DNA from: Stenotrophomonas sp. ISL-67
GTDB lineage: Bacteria > Pseudomonadota > Gammaproteobacteria > Xanthomonadales > Xanthomonadaceae
Length of the DNA stretch: 64,000 bases
Assembly (NCBI RefSeq): GCF_018612915.1
Contig: NZ_JAGGRL010000004.1
Coordinates: 1-64,000, forward strand
Direction of reading: 5' to 3'
Below the pieces are notes generated by a model. That model did not search any database, was not told the origin of the DNA, and saw nothing but the letters and a program-made list of their open reading frames with translations. Positions 34,039-43,371 of the stretch are shown here, piece by piece; the first letter of the stretch is position 1; each line of letters starts with the position of its first letter. The translations under genes were made by a program, and so were the position numbers.

Positions 34039-34515
34039 TTACGGCCACCAGAACTGGGTCAATGTGGCCGAGCCGGGTTCGATGGGCGCGTCGCCCTCGA
34101 AGGAGAGGACGGCGATACCGCCAGGGGCCATGCCGCGGACTTCGCTGCTGGAGCCTTCGGCCAGGAGCGGTACCAGCTGCTCCAGACCGGGGTTGTGGCC
34201 CACGACAAGCAGGCGTTCGACGTCCCGCCTGTCATCTATAAGGCGGGCAAGGGTGCCCGGGGTCGCGTCGTAGACGCCATCCTCCAGCTTCTGTTCGGCG
34301 TACCCGATAACCCCCAGCACCGCCTCCAGCGTCTCGCGGGTACGGCGCGCCGGTGAGCACAACACGCAGTCCGGCGACAGATTGTTTTCCTTCAGCCACT
34401 TGCCGGCGGCTTCGGCTTCGGCCAGCCCGACCGGTGACAGGGGCCGGTCCAGGTCTTCCTGGCCGGTGCTTGCAGGTTCGGCATGGGCGTGGCGCAGCAG
34501 GATCAGTTCTCGCAT
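34039..34515 (-). CDS. sixA: Phosphohistidine phosphatase SixA
   Basis: Removes phosphate from histidine phosphotransfer proteins; a small histidine-phosphatase-fold enzyme. The 158 residues start MRELILLRHAHAEP, with the RHA catalytic motif (His9), and contain SPARRTRETLEAVL and VVGHNPGLEQLV with the second catalytic histidine. Length and motifs fit SixA rather than larger phosphoglycerate mutases. It lies 16 bases after the ParA-like gene. Confidence 0.9.
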   Translation of the reverse strand: MRELILLRHAHAEPASTGQEDLDRPLSPVGLAEAEAAGKWLKENNLSPDCVLCSPARRTRETLEAVLGVIGYAEQKLEDGVYDATPGTLARLIDDRRDVERLLVVGHNPGLEQLVPLLAEGSSSEVRGMAPGGIAVLSFEGDAPIEPGSATLTQFWWP

Positions 34516-34531
34516 AAGGCTCTCTTCTGGC

Positions 34532-35161
34532 TCAGGCAATCTTCAACCACTTCAACAGTGGCTCCCAGTCACTCTGGTGCTCGCGCACCTGCGCGGAGCG
34601 GTAATCGAACAGGCTTCGGCCCAGGCCGGTCATGACCACGTAGCCCTGGGTATCGCGCAGCTTGGCAACGACCGGGTATGGCCATTCCTCCAGCATCTGC
34701 TCGGCCTGGCGGGAGGTCTGGGTCCACGGCTTGGTGCGGTTGAGCACCAGCCCCACCGGCAGCTTGCGTTTGTGCACGCGCGGCACCTTGGACAGGCTGT
34801 TGAGGAAGCCGACGATGGCTTCGATGTCCAGCGCCGAGGGCAATACCGGTACCACCACGGCGTCGGCCACGTCCAGGAAGGCTTCCAGGTCCCCGGCCCG
34901 GGCCCCGGCGGGGGCGTCGATGACCAGCACCTCGGTATCAGCGGGCACGTTCTTCAGCGGGTGCTTGCCGCTGGCATCGATGGGCAGCACCGCGCTTTCC
35001 AGCCCGGCACGGCGTTCGGCCCAGCGGGTGCTGGAGCCTTGGGGGTCGGCGTCGGCCAGTACGGTCCGTTTGCCGGCCAGGGCGGCCTGCGCCGCCAGGT
35101 GGGTGGCAATGGTGGATTTACCCACCCCACCCTTGGAACCGGCTACCAGGATCGTCTTCAT
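34532..35161 (-). CDS. ParA-family ATPase (orphan)
   Basis: The 209-residue protein carries the deviant Walker A GSKGGVGKST (Lys10 and Lys15), DADPQGSSTRW and VLVIDAPAG. It has no ParB partner or centromere-like repeats nearby, so a role in positioning a protein complex rather than the chromosome is plausible. ATG 35161 begins MKTILVAGSKGG. It is the first gene of a minus-strand run and divergent from the AAA+ gene at 35293. Confidence 0.88.
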   Translation of the reverse strand: MKTILVAGSKGGVGKSTIATHLAAQAALAGKRTVLADADPQGSSTRWAERRAGLESAVLPIDASGKHPLKNVPADTEVLVIDAPAGARAGDLEAFLDVADAVVVPVLPSALDIEAIVGFLNSLSKVPRVHKRKLPVGLVLNRTKPWTQTSRQAEQMLEEWPYPVVAKLRDTQGYVVMTGLGRSLFDYRSAQVREHQSDWEPLLKWLKIA

Positions 35162-35292
35162 GCCAGCCTCGCTTCCAGGGAACGTGTCCCGAGCGTACAC
35201 CGCCCTCCGTGATGGAGATAGTCGCGCGGCTGAACCTCCTGTGTTCCGCGCCGCTTTGCTATCGTGCGCGATCCAATGGACTGCATGCCGGT

Positions 35293-36777
35293 ATGAGCGA
35301 GTTACAGGACCTCAGCGCGTTGATCCGCGCCAATACCCCGCTGATCGTGATCGAGACCCAGGATGAAGGTCGTGTGGTGGAGCTGTTCCGGCAGACCCTG
35401 ATGCATGTCTGGCGGGCCCTGCACCGCTGGTCCATCACCGAAGGGCTGCGCCGGATCGACATGGACCGCGAGGACGATGCGGTCGGTCCGCCCGATGCCA
35501 GCGCGGCCCTGCAGATGATCCGCCAGGCCGACCAGCGTGGCATCTACCTGCTGCTCGATTTCCATCCTTACCTGGGTTACGCCAGCCACCAGCGCGCGCT
35601 GCGCGACCTGATCCAGCGCCGCCATTGCGAAGCCCACGTGCTGGTGCTGGTAGGTGCCAAGGTGGAGCTGCCGGCCGAGCTGGAAGCGCTGGCCACCCGC
35701 TTCAACCCCCGCCTGCCCGACCCCAATGCGCTGCTCAAGATGCTGCGCGAGGAAGTGGCCGCGTATGCGCGCGAGAACGGCGGCCGCCGGGTCGAAGTGG
35801 ACAACGATGCGGTCAAGAAGATCCTGCACAACCTGCGCGGGCTGAGCCTGGTGGATGCGCGGCGGATCGCCCGCCAGCTGATCTTTGCCGATGGCGCGAT
35901 CAGCCAGGACGACCTGCCGCAGCTGGCCAAGCTGAAGTTCGAACTGCTCAACCGTGCCGGACACCTGCATTACGAATACGACACCACGCGCTTCGCCGAT
36001 GTGGCCGGAGCCAACCGGCTCAAGCGCTGGGTCAACCAGCGCCGCCCGGTGTTCCTGGGCGGCCAGGGTCCGGCCGGGCTCGACCCGCCCAAGGGCATGC
36101 TGCTGCTGGGCGTGCAGGGCTGCGGCAAGTCGATGTTGGCCAAGGCCACCGCCGCCGGATTCGGCGTGCCGCTGCTGCGCCTGGACTTCGGTAGCCTGTA
36201 TGCCAAGTTCCACGGCGAAACCGAGAAGAACCTGCGCGAGGCACTGGCCTCGGCCGAGCAGCTGGCGCCTTGCGTGCTGTGGATCGACGAGATCGAGAAG
36301 GGCCTGGCCAGTGGTGGCGAGGATGGTGGCGTGTCCCGACGCGTGCTGGGCCACCTGCTGACGTGGCTGGCCGAGCGCAGGAGCACGGTGTTCATCGTGG
36401 CCACCGCCAACCAGGTGCATGAGCTGCCGCCCGAGCTGCTGCGCAAGGGCCGCTTCGACGAGATCTTCTTCGTCGACCTGCCCGATGCCAACACCCGGGT
36501 GGAACTGCTGCGGCTGCACCTGGGCCGCCGCCAGCTCAACGCCGACGACTTCGCGCTGCCGGCGCTGGCCGCGGCCAGCGATGGCTTCTCGGGCGCGGAG
36601 ATCGAACAGGCCGTGGTCGCCGGGCTGTACGCGGCGCATGCCGAGGAGCGTGCGCTGGACACCGACCTGCTGATGACCGAGATCCGCGGCAGCCGCCCGC
36701 TGTCGGTGCTGATGGCCGAACAGGTGAATGGTTTGCGCGAATGGGCCAAGGGCCGGACGGTCAGCGCGGACGAGTAG
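35293..36777 (+). CDS. AAA+ ATPase, Ycf46-like
   Basis: The 494-residue protein has an N-terminal domain (IRANTPLIVIETQDEGRVVELF) and a C-terminal AAA+ module with Walker A GVQGCGKSMLAK (about 273-284), Walker B CVLWIDEIEKG (about 328), and ATANQVHELPPELLRKGRFDEIFFVDLP with sensor and arginine-finger residues. This is the architecture of the Ycf46 family, whose role is poorly known. ATG 35293 follows a 131-base divergent region shared with the ParA gene. Its TAG stop falls inside the GTAG of the following repeat. Confidence 0.87.
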   Translation: MSELQDLSALIRANTPLIVIETQDEGRVVELFRQTLMHVWRALHRWSITEGLRRIDMDREDDAVGPPDASAALQMIRQADQRGIYLLLDFHPYLGYASHQRALRDLIQRRHCEAHVLVLVGAKVELPAELEALATRFNPRLPDPNALLKMLREEVAAYARENGGRRVEVDNDAVKKILHNLRGLSLVDARRIARQLIFADGAISQDDLPQLAKLKFELLNRAGHLHYEYDTTRFADVAGANRLKRWVNQRRPVFLGGQGPAGLDPPKGMLLLGVQGCGKSMLAKATAAGFGVPLLRLDFGSLYAKFHGETEKNLREALASAEQLAPCVLWIDEIEKGLASGGEDGGVSRRVLGHLLTWLAERRSTVFIVATANQVHELPPELLRKGRFDEIFFVDLPDANTRVELLRLHLGRRQLNADDFALPALAAASDGFSGAEIEQAVVAGLYAAHAEERALDTDLLMTEIRGSRPLSVLMAEQVNGLREWAKGRTVSADE

Positions 36778-36830
36778 AGCCGGGCTCTGCCCGGCTGCAC
36801 CACCGCGTGCCGGGCAGAGCCCGGCGCTAC
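36774..36830. repeat. Inverted pair of SMAG/REP elements
   Basis: Two head-to-head copies, GTAGAGCCGGGCTCTGCC... and its inverted partner ending CCGGCGCTAC, separated by about ten bases. Each forms a GCCGGGC hairpin next to a GTAG tip. They fill the gap between convergent genes, and the AAA+ gene's stop codon is part of the first GTAG. A role in ending transcription or stabilising mRNA 3' ends is likely. Confidence 0.82.
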
Positions 36831-36831
36831 G

Positions 36832-37470
36832 TTACGGCCAGGCCGGTGGCTGCGCCGCCCAGGCCTGCTGCACTTCGGCCAACGTGGCCCGTTCGCTGTC
36901 GCGCCAGTCCGGCAGCGCCTGCGCGTAGCCGGCGCTGGTGCTCCAACGCTGCGGTTCGGTGCGCACGGCGGCGGCATACCACTGCACCGCTTCGTCCTTG
37001 CGACCCAGCGTCCACAACGCCAGCGCGTAGGTCGGCGGCACCCACGATGCATTGCCGCGCAGGCCTTGCTGGACGCTGTGCCACTGCGCCAGGGCCCCGT
37101 CCACGTCGCCTTGGCGGAACAGGTCCCAGCCATGGTTCCAGCGCACCATGCGCCCGGACACCGTGGTGCCGGGTGCGCTCTTTTCCGCATCTGCGTACAA
37201 CTCACTGCCCAGCTCCGGGCGGCCCTGTGCATATGCCACGCTGGCCAGCTGCACGGTGGCTTCCAGCGCCTTGCGCCCACGTTCGCGTTGCTTCATCAGC
37301 TGGTCGACGACATCGCTGCTGTCAGCCGGCACGACCACGGGCGTGACCGCAGCCACGTCGTCATCGAAGTAGAACTCCTGCAATGCCGGCAACGATTGCG
37401 CTGCCGCCCCGAACACTGTCATCCCCACCGCCAGCACCATGCCGGTCAGCATCTTTCTTGCCACTGCCAT
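36832..37470 (-). CDS. Periplasmic tetratricopeptide-like protein, 212 aa
   Basis: It has a signal peptide (GMTVFGAAAQ) followed by helical repeats of TPR type: RWNHGWDLFRQGDVDGALAQWHSV and PPTYALALWTLGRKDEAVQWYAAAVRTEP. The conserved Trp/Tyr-rich content is notable. No enzyme motif is seen; probably a periplasmic adaptor. It is divergent from the indolepyruvate oxidoreductase gene. Confidence 0.8.
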   Translation of the reverse strand: MAVARKMLTGMVLAVGMTVFGAAAQSLPALQEFYFDDDVAAVTPVVVPADSSDVVDQLMKQRERGRKALEATVQLASVAYAQGRPELGSELYADAEKSAPGTTVSGRMVRWNHGWDLFRQGDVDGALAQWHSVQQGLRGNASWVPPTYALALWTLGRKDEAVQWYAAAVRTEPQRWSTSAGYAQALPDWRDSERATLAEVQQAWAAQPPAWP

Positions 37471-37632
37471 ACAGATTCCCCCAGGTTGTCACAACAACCT
37501 CCCTCCCCGATCCTAACCGCTGCACGGCTCCGGATGCGAGTCCCGAAGGGCCAAAACAGCCCGACTGATACAATTCCGCCCTTTCCGGCCGCCGTCTGCG
37601 GCGGCCGTGCCAGCCGTCAGCACGGGCCAGCC

Positions 37633-40600
37633 ATGACCAGTACCGCCGAACTCACCTCGCCTTCGTCCGCCACCCTGCCTGCCGGGCCGCTGGACGACAG
37701 CTACACGCTGGACCACAAGTACACCCGTACCGATGGCCGCATTTACCTGAGCGGGGTGCAGGCGCTGGTACGCCTGCCGCTGATGCAGCAGCTGCGCGAC
37801 CAGGCCGCCGGTCTGGACACCGCCGGCTTCATCAGCGGCTACCGCGGCAGCCCGCTGGGCGGCTTCGACCTGGAACTGTGGCGCGCCCGCCAGCATCTGG
37901 ACGCAGCGCGGGTGAAGTTCACCCCCGGCCTCAACGAGGACCTGGGCGCGACCATGGTGTGGGGCACCCAGCAGACCAACCTGTTCCCCGGGGCCAAGGT
38001 CCAGGGCGTGTACGGCATGTGGTACGGCAAAGGCCCGGGCGTGGACCGCTGCGGCGATGTGTTCAAGCATGCCAACGCCGCCGGCACCTCGGTGCATGGC
38101 GGCGTGCTGGCGCTGGCCGCCGACGACCATGCCTGCCGCAGCTCCACCCTGCCCCACGGCAGCGAAGATGAATTCGTCAGCGCGATGATGCCGGTGCTCA
38201 ATCCGGCCGGCGTGCAGGACATCCTCGACATGGGCCTGCTCGGCTGGGCCATGAGCCGCTATACCGGGCGCTGGATCGGCTTCAAGACCATCGCCGAAAC
38301 GGTGGAATCGTCCGCGTCGGTAGAGGTCGACCCGTTCGCGCGCCGGATCGTGCTGCCCGAGGACTTCGAGATGCCGGCCGGCGGACTCAACATCCGCTGG
38401 CCGGACCCGCCGCTGGACCAGGAAATGCGCCTGCACCGCTATGCGGTCAAGGCCGCCCAGGCGTTCGCGCGGGCCAACGGCATCGACCGGGTGGTGATGG
38501 ATTCGCCGCGCGCGCGACTGGGCATCGTCACCACCGGCAAGAGCTACCTGGACGTGCTGCAGGCGCTGGAGTACCTGGGCCTGGACGAGCGCGCCTGCGC
38601 CGACATCGGCATCCGCGTATACAAGGTCGGCATGACCTGGCCGCTGGAACCGGAAGGCATCGCGCGTTTCGCCCAGGGCCTGGAAGACATCGTGGTGGTG
38701 GAGGAGAAGCGGGCCTTCATCGAGCGCCAGATGAAGGAGCAGTTCTTCAACTGGCCGGCCAGCTGGGGCCAGCGCCCGTCGATCGTGGGCAAGTACGACG
38801 AGGCCGGCGAGTGGATCCTGCCGTCCACCAACGAGCTTACCCCGGCCACCATCGCCGGGGTGGTCGGTCGGCGCATCCAGAAGTTCTTCAACAACGATTC
38901 CATCGAAGAACGCCTGCACTGGATGGACGCCAAGGAAGCCGAACTCGCGTTGCCGCGCGCCAGCTTCCCGCGCGTGCCGCATTACTGCTCGGGCTGCCCG
39001 CACAACACCTCCACCCGCGTGCCGGAAGGCTCGCGTGCGCTGGGTGGCATCGGGTGCCATTACATGGTCACCTGGATGGACCGCAGCACCGACACCTTCA
39101 CCCACATGGGCGGCGAAGGCGTGACCTGGGCCGGGCAGGCCGCGTTCACCGACACCGAACACGTGTTCCAGAACCTGGGCGATGGCACCTACTTCCACAG
39201 CGGTTCGCTGGCGATCCGCCAGGCGATCGCCGCCGGGGTGAACATCACCTACAAGATCCTCTACAACGATGCGGTGGCGATGACCGGCGGCCAGCCGGTG
39301 GACGGCACCCTGACCGTGCCGCAGATCGCCCACCAGATGCGCGCCGAAGGCGTGCAGACGATCGTGCTGGTGAGCGATGAGATCGGCAAGTGGAACAAGC
39401 GCGAGCTGTTCCCTGACGGCGTGGAATTCCATGACCGTGCCGAGCTCGATGCCGTGCAGAAACAGCTGCGCGAGGTGAAGGGCACCAGCATCCTGATCTA
39501 CGAGCAGACCTGCGCCACCGAAAAGCGCCGCCGCCGCAAGCGCGGCAAGCTGGTCGACCCGCCCAAGCGCGTGGTGGTCAATTCGCTGGTCTGCGAGGGG
39601 TGCGGCGACTGCGGGCAGAAGAGCTTCTGCGTGTCGGTGCTGCCGAAGGAAACCGAGTTCGGGCGCAAGCGCGATATCGACCAGTCCAACTGCAACAAGG
39701 ACTATTCCTGCACCACCGGCTTCTGCCCCAGCTTCGTCACCGTGCACGGCGGCAAGCTGCGCAAGGGCGCGCGCAGCGACCGCAGCGACCTGCTGGAGAA
39801 CCTGCCGGCGCCGACCTTCCGCACCGCGCTGGAGCAGCCCTGGAACATCCTGATCACCGGCGTCGGTGGCACCGGCGTGGTGACCATCGGTGCGCTGCTG
39901 GGCATGGCGGGGCATCTGGAAGGCAAGGGTGCCAGCGTGCTCGACCAGACCGGCCTGGCCCAGAAGGGCGGCGCGGTGACCACGCATATCCGCATTGCAC
40001 GCACGCCGGAAGACATCCATGCGGTGCGCATTGCCGCCGGCGAAGCCGACCTGGTGCTGGGCTGCGACATGGTGGTGGTCAACGATTACTGGGCGCTGTC
40101 GAAGCTGCGCGCCGAGCGTTCGCAGGTGGTGCTCAACACCTATGAAGCGATGCCGGGCACCTTTACCACCCGCCCGGACATGCAGTTCCCGGCCGCCGAC
40201 ATCATTGCCGGCATCCGCGTCGCCCTCGGTGGCCGCGAGCCGCTGCTGCTCGATGCTACGCAGCTGGCCACGGCGCTGCTGGGCGATGCGATCGCCTCCA
40301 ACCTGTTCATCCTGGGCTACGCCTGGCAGCAGGGGCTGGTGCCGATCTCGTTCGAGGCGCTGATGCGCGCGGTGGAGCTCAATGGTGCGGCGGTGGCGAT
40401 GAACCAGCAGGCGTTCGCCTGGGGCCGCCTGGCTGCGGTGGATCCGCAGGCAGTGCAGCAGGCCGCCGGCCTGGTCCGCAACGGCCACACCGACGCAGAA
40501 CGCACCCCCGGCCCGCTGCATGACCTGCCGCCGGGCGAGTGGGAAGGCAACGAATGGGGCGCCACCGCAGCACCGCGCGAAACCGGCGACGAACGCGAAC

Positions 40601-41331
40601 TGCGTGGGTTGCCAGGGCATGGCGGTGGTGGCGACGTGGCGTTCCTGCCGCTGGACGACGAACGCCTGTCGCGTTCACTGGATGAGCTGGTGGAACGGCG
40701 CGTGCGCTTCCTCGCCGACTACCAGGACGCCGCCTATGCGGCGCGCTACCGCGCGCTGGTGGATCGCGTGCGCACGGCGGAGTGGGACAAGGCCGGCAGC
40801 ACCGCGCTGACCGAAACCGTGGCGCGTTACTACTTCAAGCTCATGGCCTACAAGGACGAGTACGAAGTGGCGCGCCTGTACACCAGCGGCGAATTCCAGC
40901 GCCGCCTGCAGCAGCAGTTCGAGGGCGATTTCCAGGTGCACTTCCACCTGGCCCCGCCGCTGTTCGCGAAGAAGGACGAACAGGGCCGTCTGATCAAGCA
41001 GGAGTACGGGCCCTGGATGCTGAAGGCGTTTGGGCTGCTGGCGAAGTTGAAGTTCCTGCGTGGCGGCACGTTCGATATCTTCGGGCGTACCGAAGAGCGC
41101 CGTGGCGAGCGTCGGCTGATCGCCGATTACGAGCAGACCGTGGCCTTGCTGCTGGAAGGGCTGAGCGATGACCGGGTGGCATTGGCGGTGGAAATTGCCA
41201 GCATTCCCGAACACATCCGCGGCTACGGACATGTCAAGGAAGCCCACCTGCACAAGGCCAAGGCACGCGAAGCGGTGCTGCTGGCGCAGTGGCGCAACCC
41301 GAAGGCACTGCATATCGTGCAGGTGGCGTAG
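37633..41331 (+). CDS. Indolepyruvate ferredoxin oxidoreductase, fused subunits
   Basis: Oxidatively decarboxylates aryl or other 2-oxo acids to acyl-CoA. The 1,232-residue chain joins an N-terminal pyrimidine-binding part (FISGYRGSPLGGFDLEL, GKGPGVDRCGDVFKHAN), a TPP-binding part (NLGDGTYFHSGSLAIRQA and KILYNDAVAMTGGQP), a cysteine-rich cluster at about 653-700 (VCEGCGDCGQKSFC and CNKDYSCTTGFCP, probably Fe-S) and a C-terminal gamma-type domain from about 737 (ITGVGGTGVVTIGALL, DQTGLAQKGGAVTTH). The tail resembles the DUF6537 extension of proteobacterial fused enzymes. ATG 37633 was chosen as the first Met before conserved sequence. Confidence 0.9.
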   Translation: MTSTAELTSPSSATLPAGPLDDSYTLDHKYTRTDGRIYLSGVQALVRLPLMQQLRDQAAGLDTAGFISGYRGSPLGGFDLELWRARQHLDAARVKFTPGLNEDLGATMVWGTQQTNLFPGAKVQGVYGMWYGKGPGVDRCGDVFKHANAAGTSVHGGVLALAADDHACRSSTLPHGSEDEFVSAMMPVLNPAGVQDILDMGLLGWAMSRYTGRWIGFKTIAETVESSASVEVDPFARRIVLPEDFEMPAGGLNIRWPDPPLDQEMRLHRYAVKAAQAFARANGIDRVVMDSPRARLGIVTTGKSYLDVLQALEYLGLDERACADIGIRVYKVGMTWPLEPEGIARFAQGLEDIVVVEEKRAFIERQMKEQFFNWPASWGQRPSIVGKYDEAGEWILPSTNELTPATIAGVVGRRIQKFFNNDSIEERLHWMDAKEAELALPRASFPRVPHYCSGCPHNTSTRVPEGSRALGGIGCHYMVTWMDRSTDTFTHMGGEGVTWAGQAAFTDTEHVFQNLGDGTYFHSGSLAIRQAIAAGVNITYKILYNDAVAMTGGQPVDGTLTVPQIAHQMRAEGVQTIVLVSDEIGKWNKRELFPDGVEFHDRAELDAVQKQLREVKGTSILIYEQTCATEKRRRRKRGKLVDPPKRVVVNSLVCEGCGDCGQKSFCVSVLPKETEFGRKRDIDQSNCNKDYSCTTGFCPSFVTVHGGKLRKGARSDRSDLLENLPAPTFRTALEQPWNILITGVGGTGVVTIGALLGMAGHLEGKGASVLDQTGLAQKGGAVTTHIRIARTPEDIHAVRIAAGEADLVLGCDMVVVNDYWALSKLRAERSQVVLNTYEAMPGTFTTRPDMQFPAADIIAGIRVALGGREPLLLDATQLATALLGDAIASNLFILGYAWQQGLVPISFEALMRAVELNGAAVAMNQQAFAWGRLAAVDPQAVQQAAGLVRNGHTDAERTPGPLHDLPPGEWEGNEWGATAAPRETGDERELRGLPGHGGGGDVAFLPLDDERLSRSLDELVERRVRFLADYQDAAYAARYRALVDRVRTAEWDKAGSTALTETVARYYFKLMAYKDEYEVARLYTSGEFQRRLQQQFEGDFQVHFHLAPPLFAKKDEQGRLIKQEYGPWMLKAFGLLAKLKFLRGGTFDIFGRTEERRGERRLIADYEQTVALLLEGLSDDRVALAVEIASIPEHIRGYGHVKEAHLHKAKAREAVLLAQWRNPKALHIVQVA

Positions 41332-41402
41332 CCCGACGTCGTGATCTCAATGTCGACAAACGCCGACTTAGCCGATGTATCCGTTCGGTGACTTGACCGC
41401 AT

Positions 41403-41511
41403 ATGTAAGCGATCGAATGCATTTCGATTGAAAGGATTGATGGAACGGCCCGCCCCCATTGAAATGTAAACGTTCGCAGACACTTGCGAAGGTGTGTTCG
41501 CTCGCTTACAT
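41403..41511. promoter_or_regulatory. Palindromic operator region of hipBA
   Basis: GAAATGTAAACG (41461-41472) and CGCTTACATTTC (41503-41514) are inverted repeats with one mismatch, the right arm ending five bases before the hipB ATG. A third half-site ATGTAAGCG is at 41403-41411. HipB proteins repress their own operon by binding spaced dyads, so ATGTAAGCG is the likely recognition half-site. No Shine-Dalgarno sequence is evident between the right arm and the ATG, which may mean a leaderless or weakly translated message. Confidence 0.7.
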
Positions 41512-41518
41512 TTCTGTC

Positions 41519-41962
41519 ATGGCTACGCTCAAGACTGCAGAAGATGTCGGCAATATCATCCGGCAACGCCGCAAGGCACTGGGATGGGACCAAGCGCGCC
41601 TGGCCTCCGAATCGGGCGTCAGCCGCCAATGGGTCGTGGATATCGAGAAGGGCAAGCCGCGCGCGGAGCTGCAGTTGGTACTGCGGGTGATGAACGTGCT
41701 CGGCCTGCGGCTCGCAGCCGCGGATCAGCAAACGGAGCCCGCCCGCTTTGCCATCCCTGCAGCGGGGCTGGACGACATCCTTGACCGCCACCGCGCGGTT
41801 CCTGCGGCATCACCACGCACAGACCCGTATCGCTTGCCGCTGTCGTATGCCCAGATCCTGGAACGCGCACGCGCTGCCACCGGCCATCAGGGAACGGCGG
41901 AACCACCGAGCGTGCATGAAACGCCCCCGTCGTACACCGGCAAGCATCGGAAACCGAAATGA
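41519..41962 (+). CDS. hipB: HipB-like antitoxin / repressor
   Basis: DNA-binding antitoxin that holds HipA inactive and represses the operon. The 147 residues start with a Cro/C1-type helix-turn-helix: AEDVGNIIRQRRKALGWDQARLASESGVSRQWVVDIEKGK. The C-terminal 70 residues are Pro/Arg/Thr-rich and longer than in the 88-residue E. coli HipB; they may contact HipA. The stop overlaps the hipA start (ATGA). ATG 41519 is preferred over upstream positions because those lie inside the operator palindrome. Confidence 0.9.
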   Translation: MATLKTAEDVGNIIRQRRKALGWDQARLASESGVSRQWVVDIEKGKPRAELQLVLRVMNVLGLRLAAADQQTEPARFAIPAAGLDDILDRHRAVPAASPRTDPYRLPLSYAQILERARAATGHQGTAEPPSVHETPPSYTGKHRKPK

Positions 41963-43236
41963 GCCTCCACGTGCTGATGCAGGGTGTACCCATGGGCACG
42001 TTGCGTCAGGATGCACACGGCAACCCGCACTTCGCGTACACCCCGGAATGGCGCGGCGCGTCCGGGGCCTTCCCGCTGTCGCTGTGCCTGCCGCTCAGCG
42101 CAACCACCCACGCGCCCGGCGCAGTGGCGGCTGTCGCGTGGGGGCTGCTGCCTGACAACGACAACACGCTTCAAGGCTGGGCGTCGCGCTTCCACGTCTC
42201 GCCACGCAATCCGGTTGGCCTGCTTGCACACGTGGGCGAAGACTGCGCGGGCGCCGTCCAGTTCGTTGCATCCGAACGCGTTGAGGCGGTCATCGCAGGC
42301 GAGGCCGATGGCATCGAGCCCTTGAGCGAAGCGCAGGTTGCCGCGCGCCTTTCGCAGGTCCGGCGCGATGTCGGCAGTGGTCGCTGGCTTGGGGATATTG
42401 GCCAGTTCAGTCTCGCCGGCACGCAGGCCAAGATTGCGTTGCTGAGAACGGATGACGGCTGGGCGGTGCCCAGCGGACGTATTCCCACAACGCACATCCT
42501 CAAGCCGCCCGGCAGTGACTACAACGGCTTCGTCGAGAACGAGATGTTCTGCCTGCGCCTTGCCCGCGCGATGGGCATGCCGGCGGCATTCTCCGAAAAA
42601 ATCGAGATGGAGGGAGAATCCGCCATCTGCGTGGAACGCTATGACCGCAAGCGTACCGCGGAAGGATGGATGCGCATTCACCAGGAGGACTTCTGCCAGG
42701 CGCTGGGCGTCATGCCTCAGATCAAGTACCAGAACCAGGGTGGACCCGGCGCCGCTGACCTTGCGGATGTCCTGTGGGAACATGCCAGCCATCCGCAAGA
42801 AGACGTGGAGATGCTGTTCCGGGCCTTGGCGTTCAACTATCTGATTGGCGGGACCGATGCACACGCCAAGAACTACTCGCTGCTTCTGGACAGCGAGCAG
42901 GTCCGCCTGGCGCCGCTTTACGACATCTCCAGCGCACTCCCCTACCCGCAGTTGCAGAAGCGAAAAATCAAGCTCGCCATGAAAGTCGGCAGCCACTATC
43001 GCTGGTGGGACATCACGTTGCGCGATTGGCAGGCTACCGCCATGGCCATGCGCCTCGCTCCGGTCATGGCGATGGAGATGCTGGCCAGCATGGCGCTCGA
43101 ACTTCCCCTCGTGGCCGAGGAGCAGCGCCTGCAGTTGGAAGACGAGGGTATCGAACACCCTGTCCTGGAAACACTGGTCCAGGAGATCGCCTCCAGCTGC
43201 CAGCGCTGCCTGGCCAAATTTTCCACGGAAGCCTGA
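41959..43236 (+). CDS. hipA: HipA-like serine/threonine kinase toxin
   Basis: In the characterised E. coli system HipA phosphorylates glutamyl-tRNA synthetase and induces dormancy. This 425-residue protein has the N-terminal HipA coupling domain (MGTLRQDAHGNPHFAYTPEW), FSLAGTQAKIALL (ATP-loop region), GTDAHAKNYSLLL with the catalytic Asp near 300, and LYDISSALPY with the metal-binding Asp near 322. Length is close to E. coli HipA (440). The gene is intact, overlaps hipB by four bases and should be co-translated. The target in this organism is not evident. Confidence 0.9.
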   Translation: MSLHVLMQGVPMGTLRQDAHGNPHFAYTPEWRGASGAFPLSLCLPLSATTHAPGAVAAVAWGLLPDNDNTLQGWASRFHVSPRNPVGLLAHVGEDCAGAVQFVASERVEAVIAGEADGIEPLSEAQVAARLSQVRRDVGSGRWLGDIGQFSLAGTQAKIALLRTDDGWAVPSGRIPTTHILKPPGSDYNGFVENEMFCLRLARAMGMPAAFSEKIEMEGESAICVERYDRKRTAEGWMRIHQEDFCQALGVMPQIKYQNQGGPGAADLADVLWEHASHPQEDVEMLFRALAFNYLIGGTDAHAKNYSLLLDSEQVRLAPLYDISSALPYPQLQKRKIKLAMKVGSHYRWWDITLRDWQATAMAMRLAPVMAMEMLASMALELPLVAEEQRLQLEDEGIEHPVLETLVQEIASSCQRCLAKFSTEA

Positions 43237-43371
43237 TCGCCTGCGGCGCCACGCGCGGAGGCCTATGTACCCGCAACGCCCGCATATCGAAGTCGAATGC
43301 GTCAGCCAGGAACACCGGCGCTCAAGGCTCGTCTATGATCGGGCGACGACAGGGATGATCGGAGGCGGGCG

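Noticed and set aside
34532-35161. Chromosome partition locus based on the ParA-like gene
   Set aside because: No ParB gene, parS-like repeats or replication genes are nearby; it is a stand-alone ATPase.
37513-40620. 1,035-codon minus-strand frame opposite the indolepyruvate oxidoreductase
   Set aside because: Composition is a His/Gly/Val-rich shadow of a clearly conserved plus-strand enzyme.
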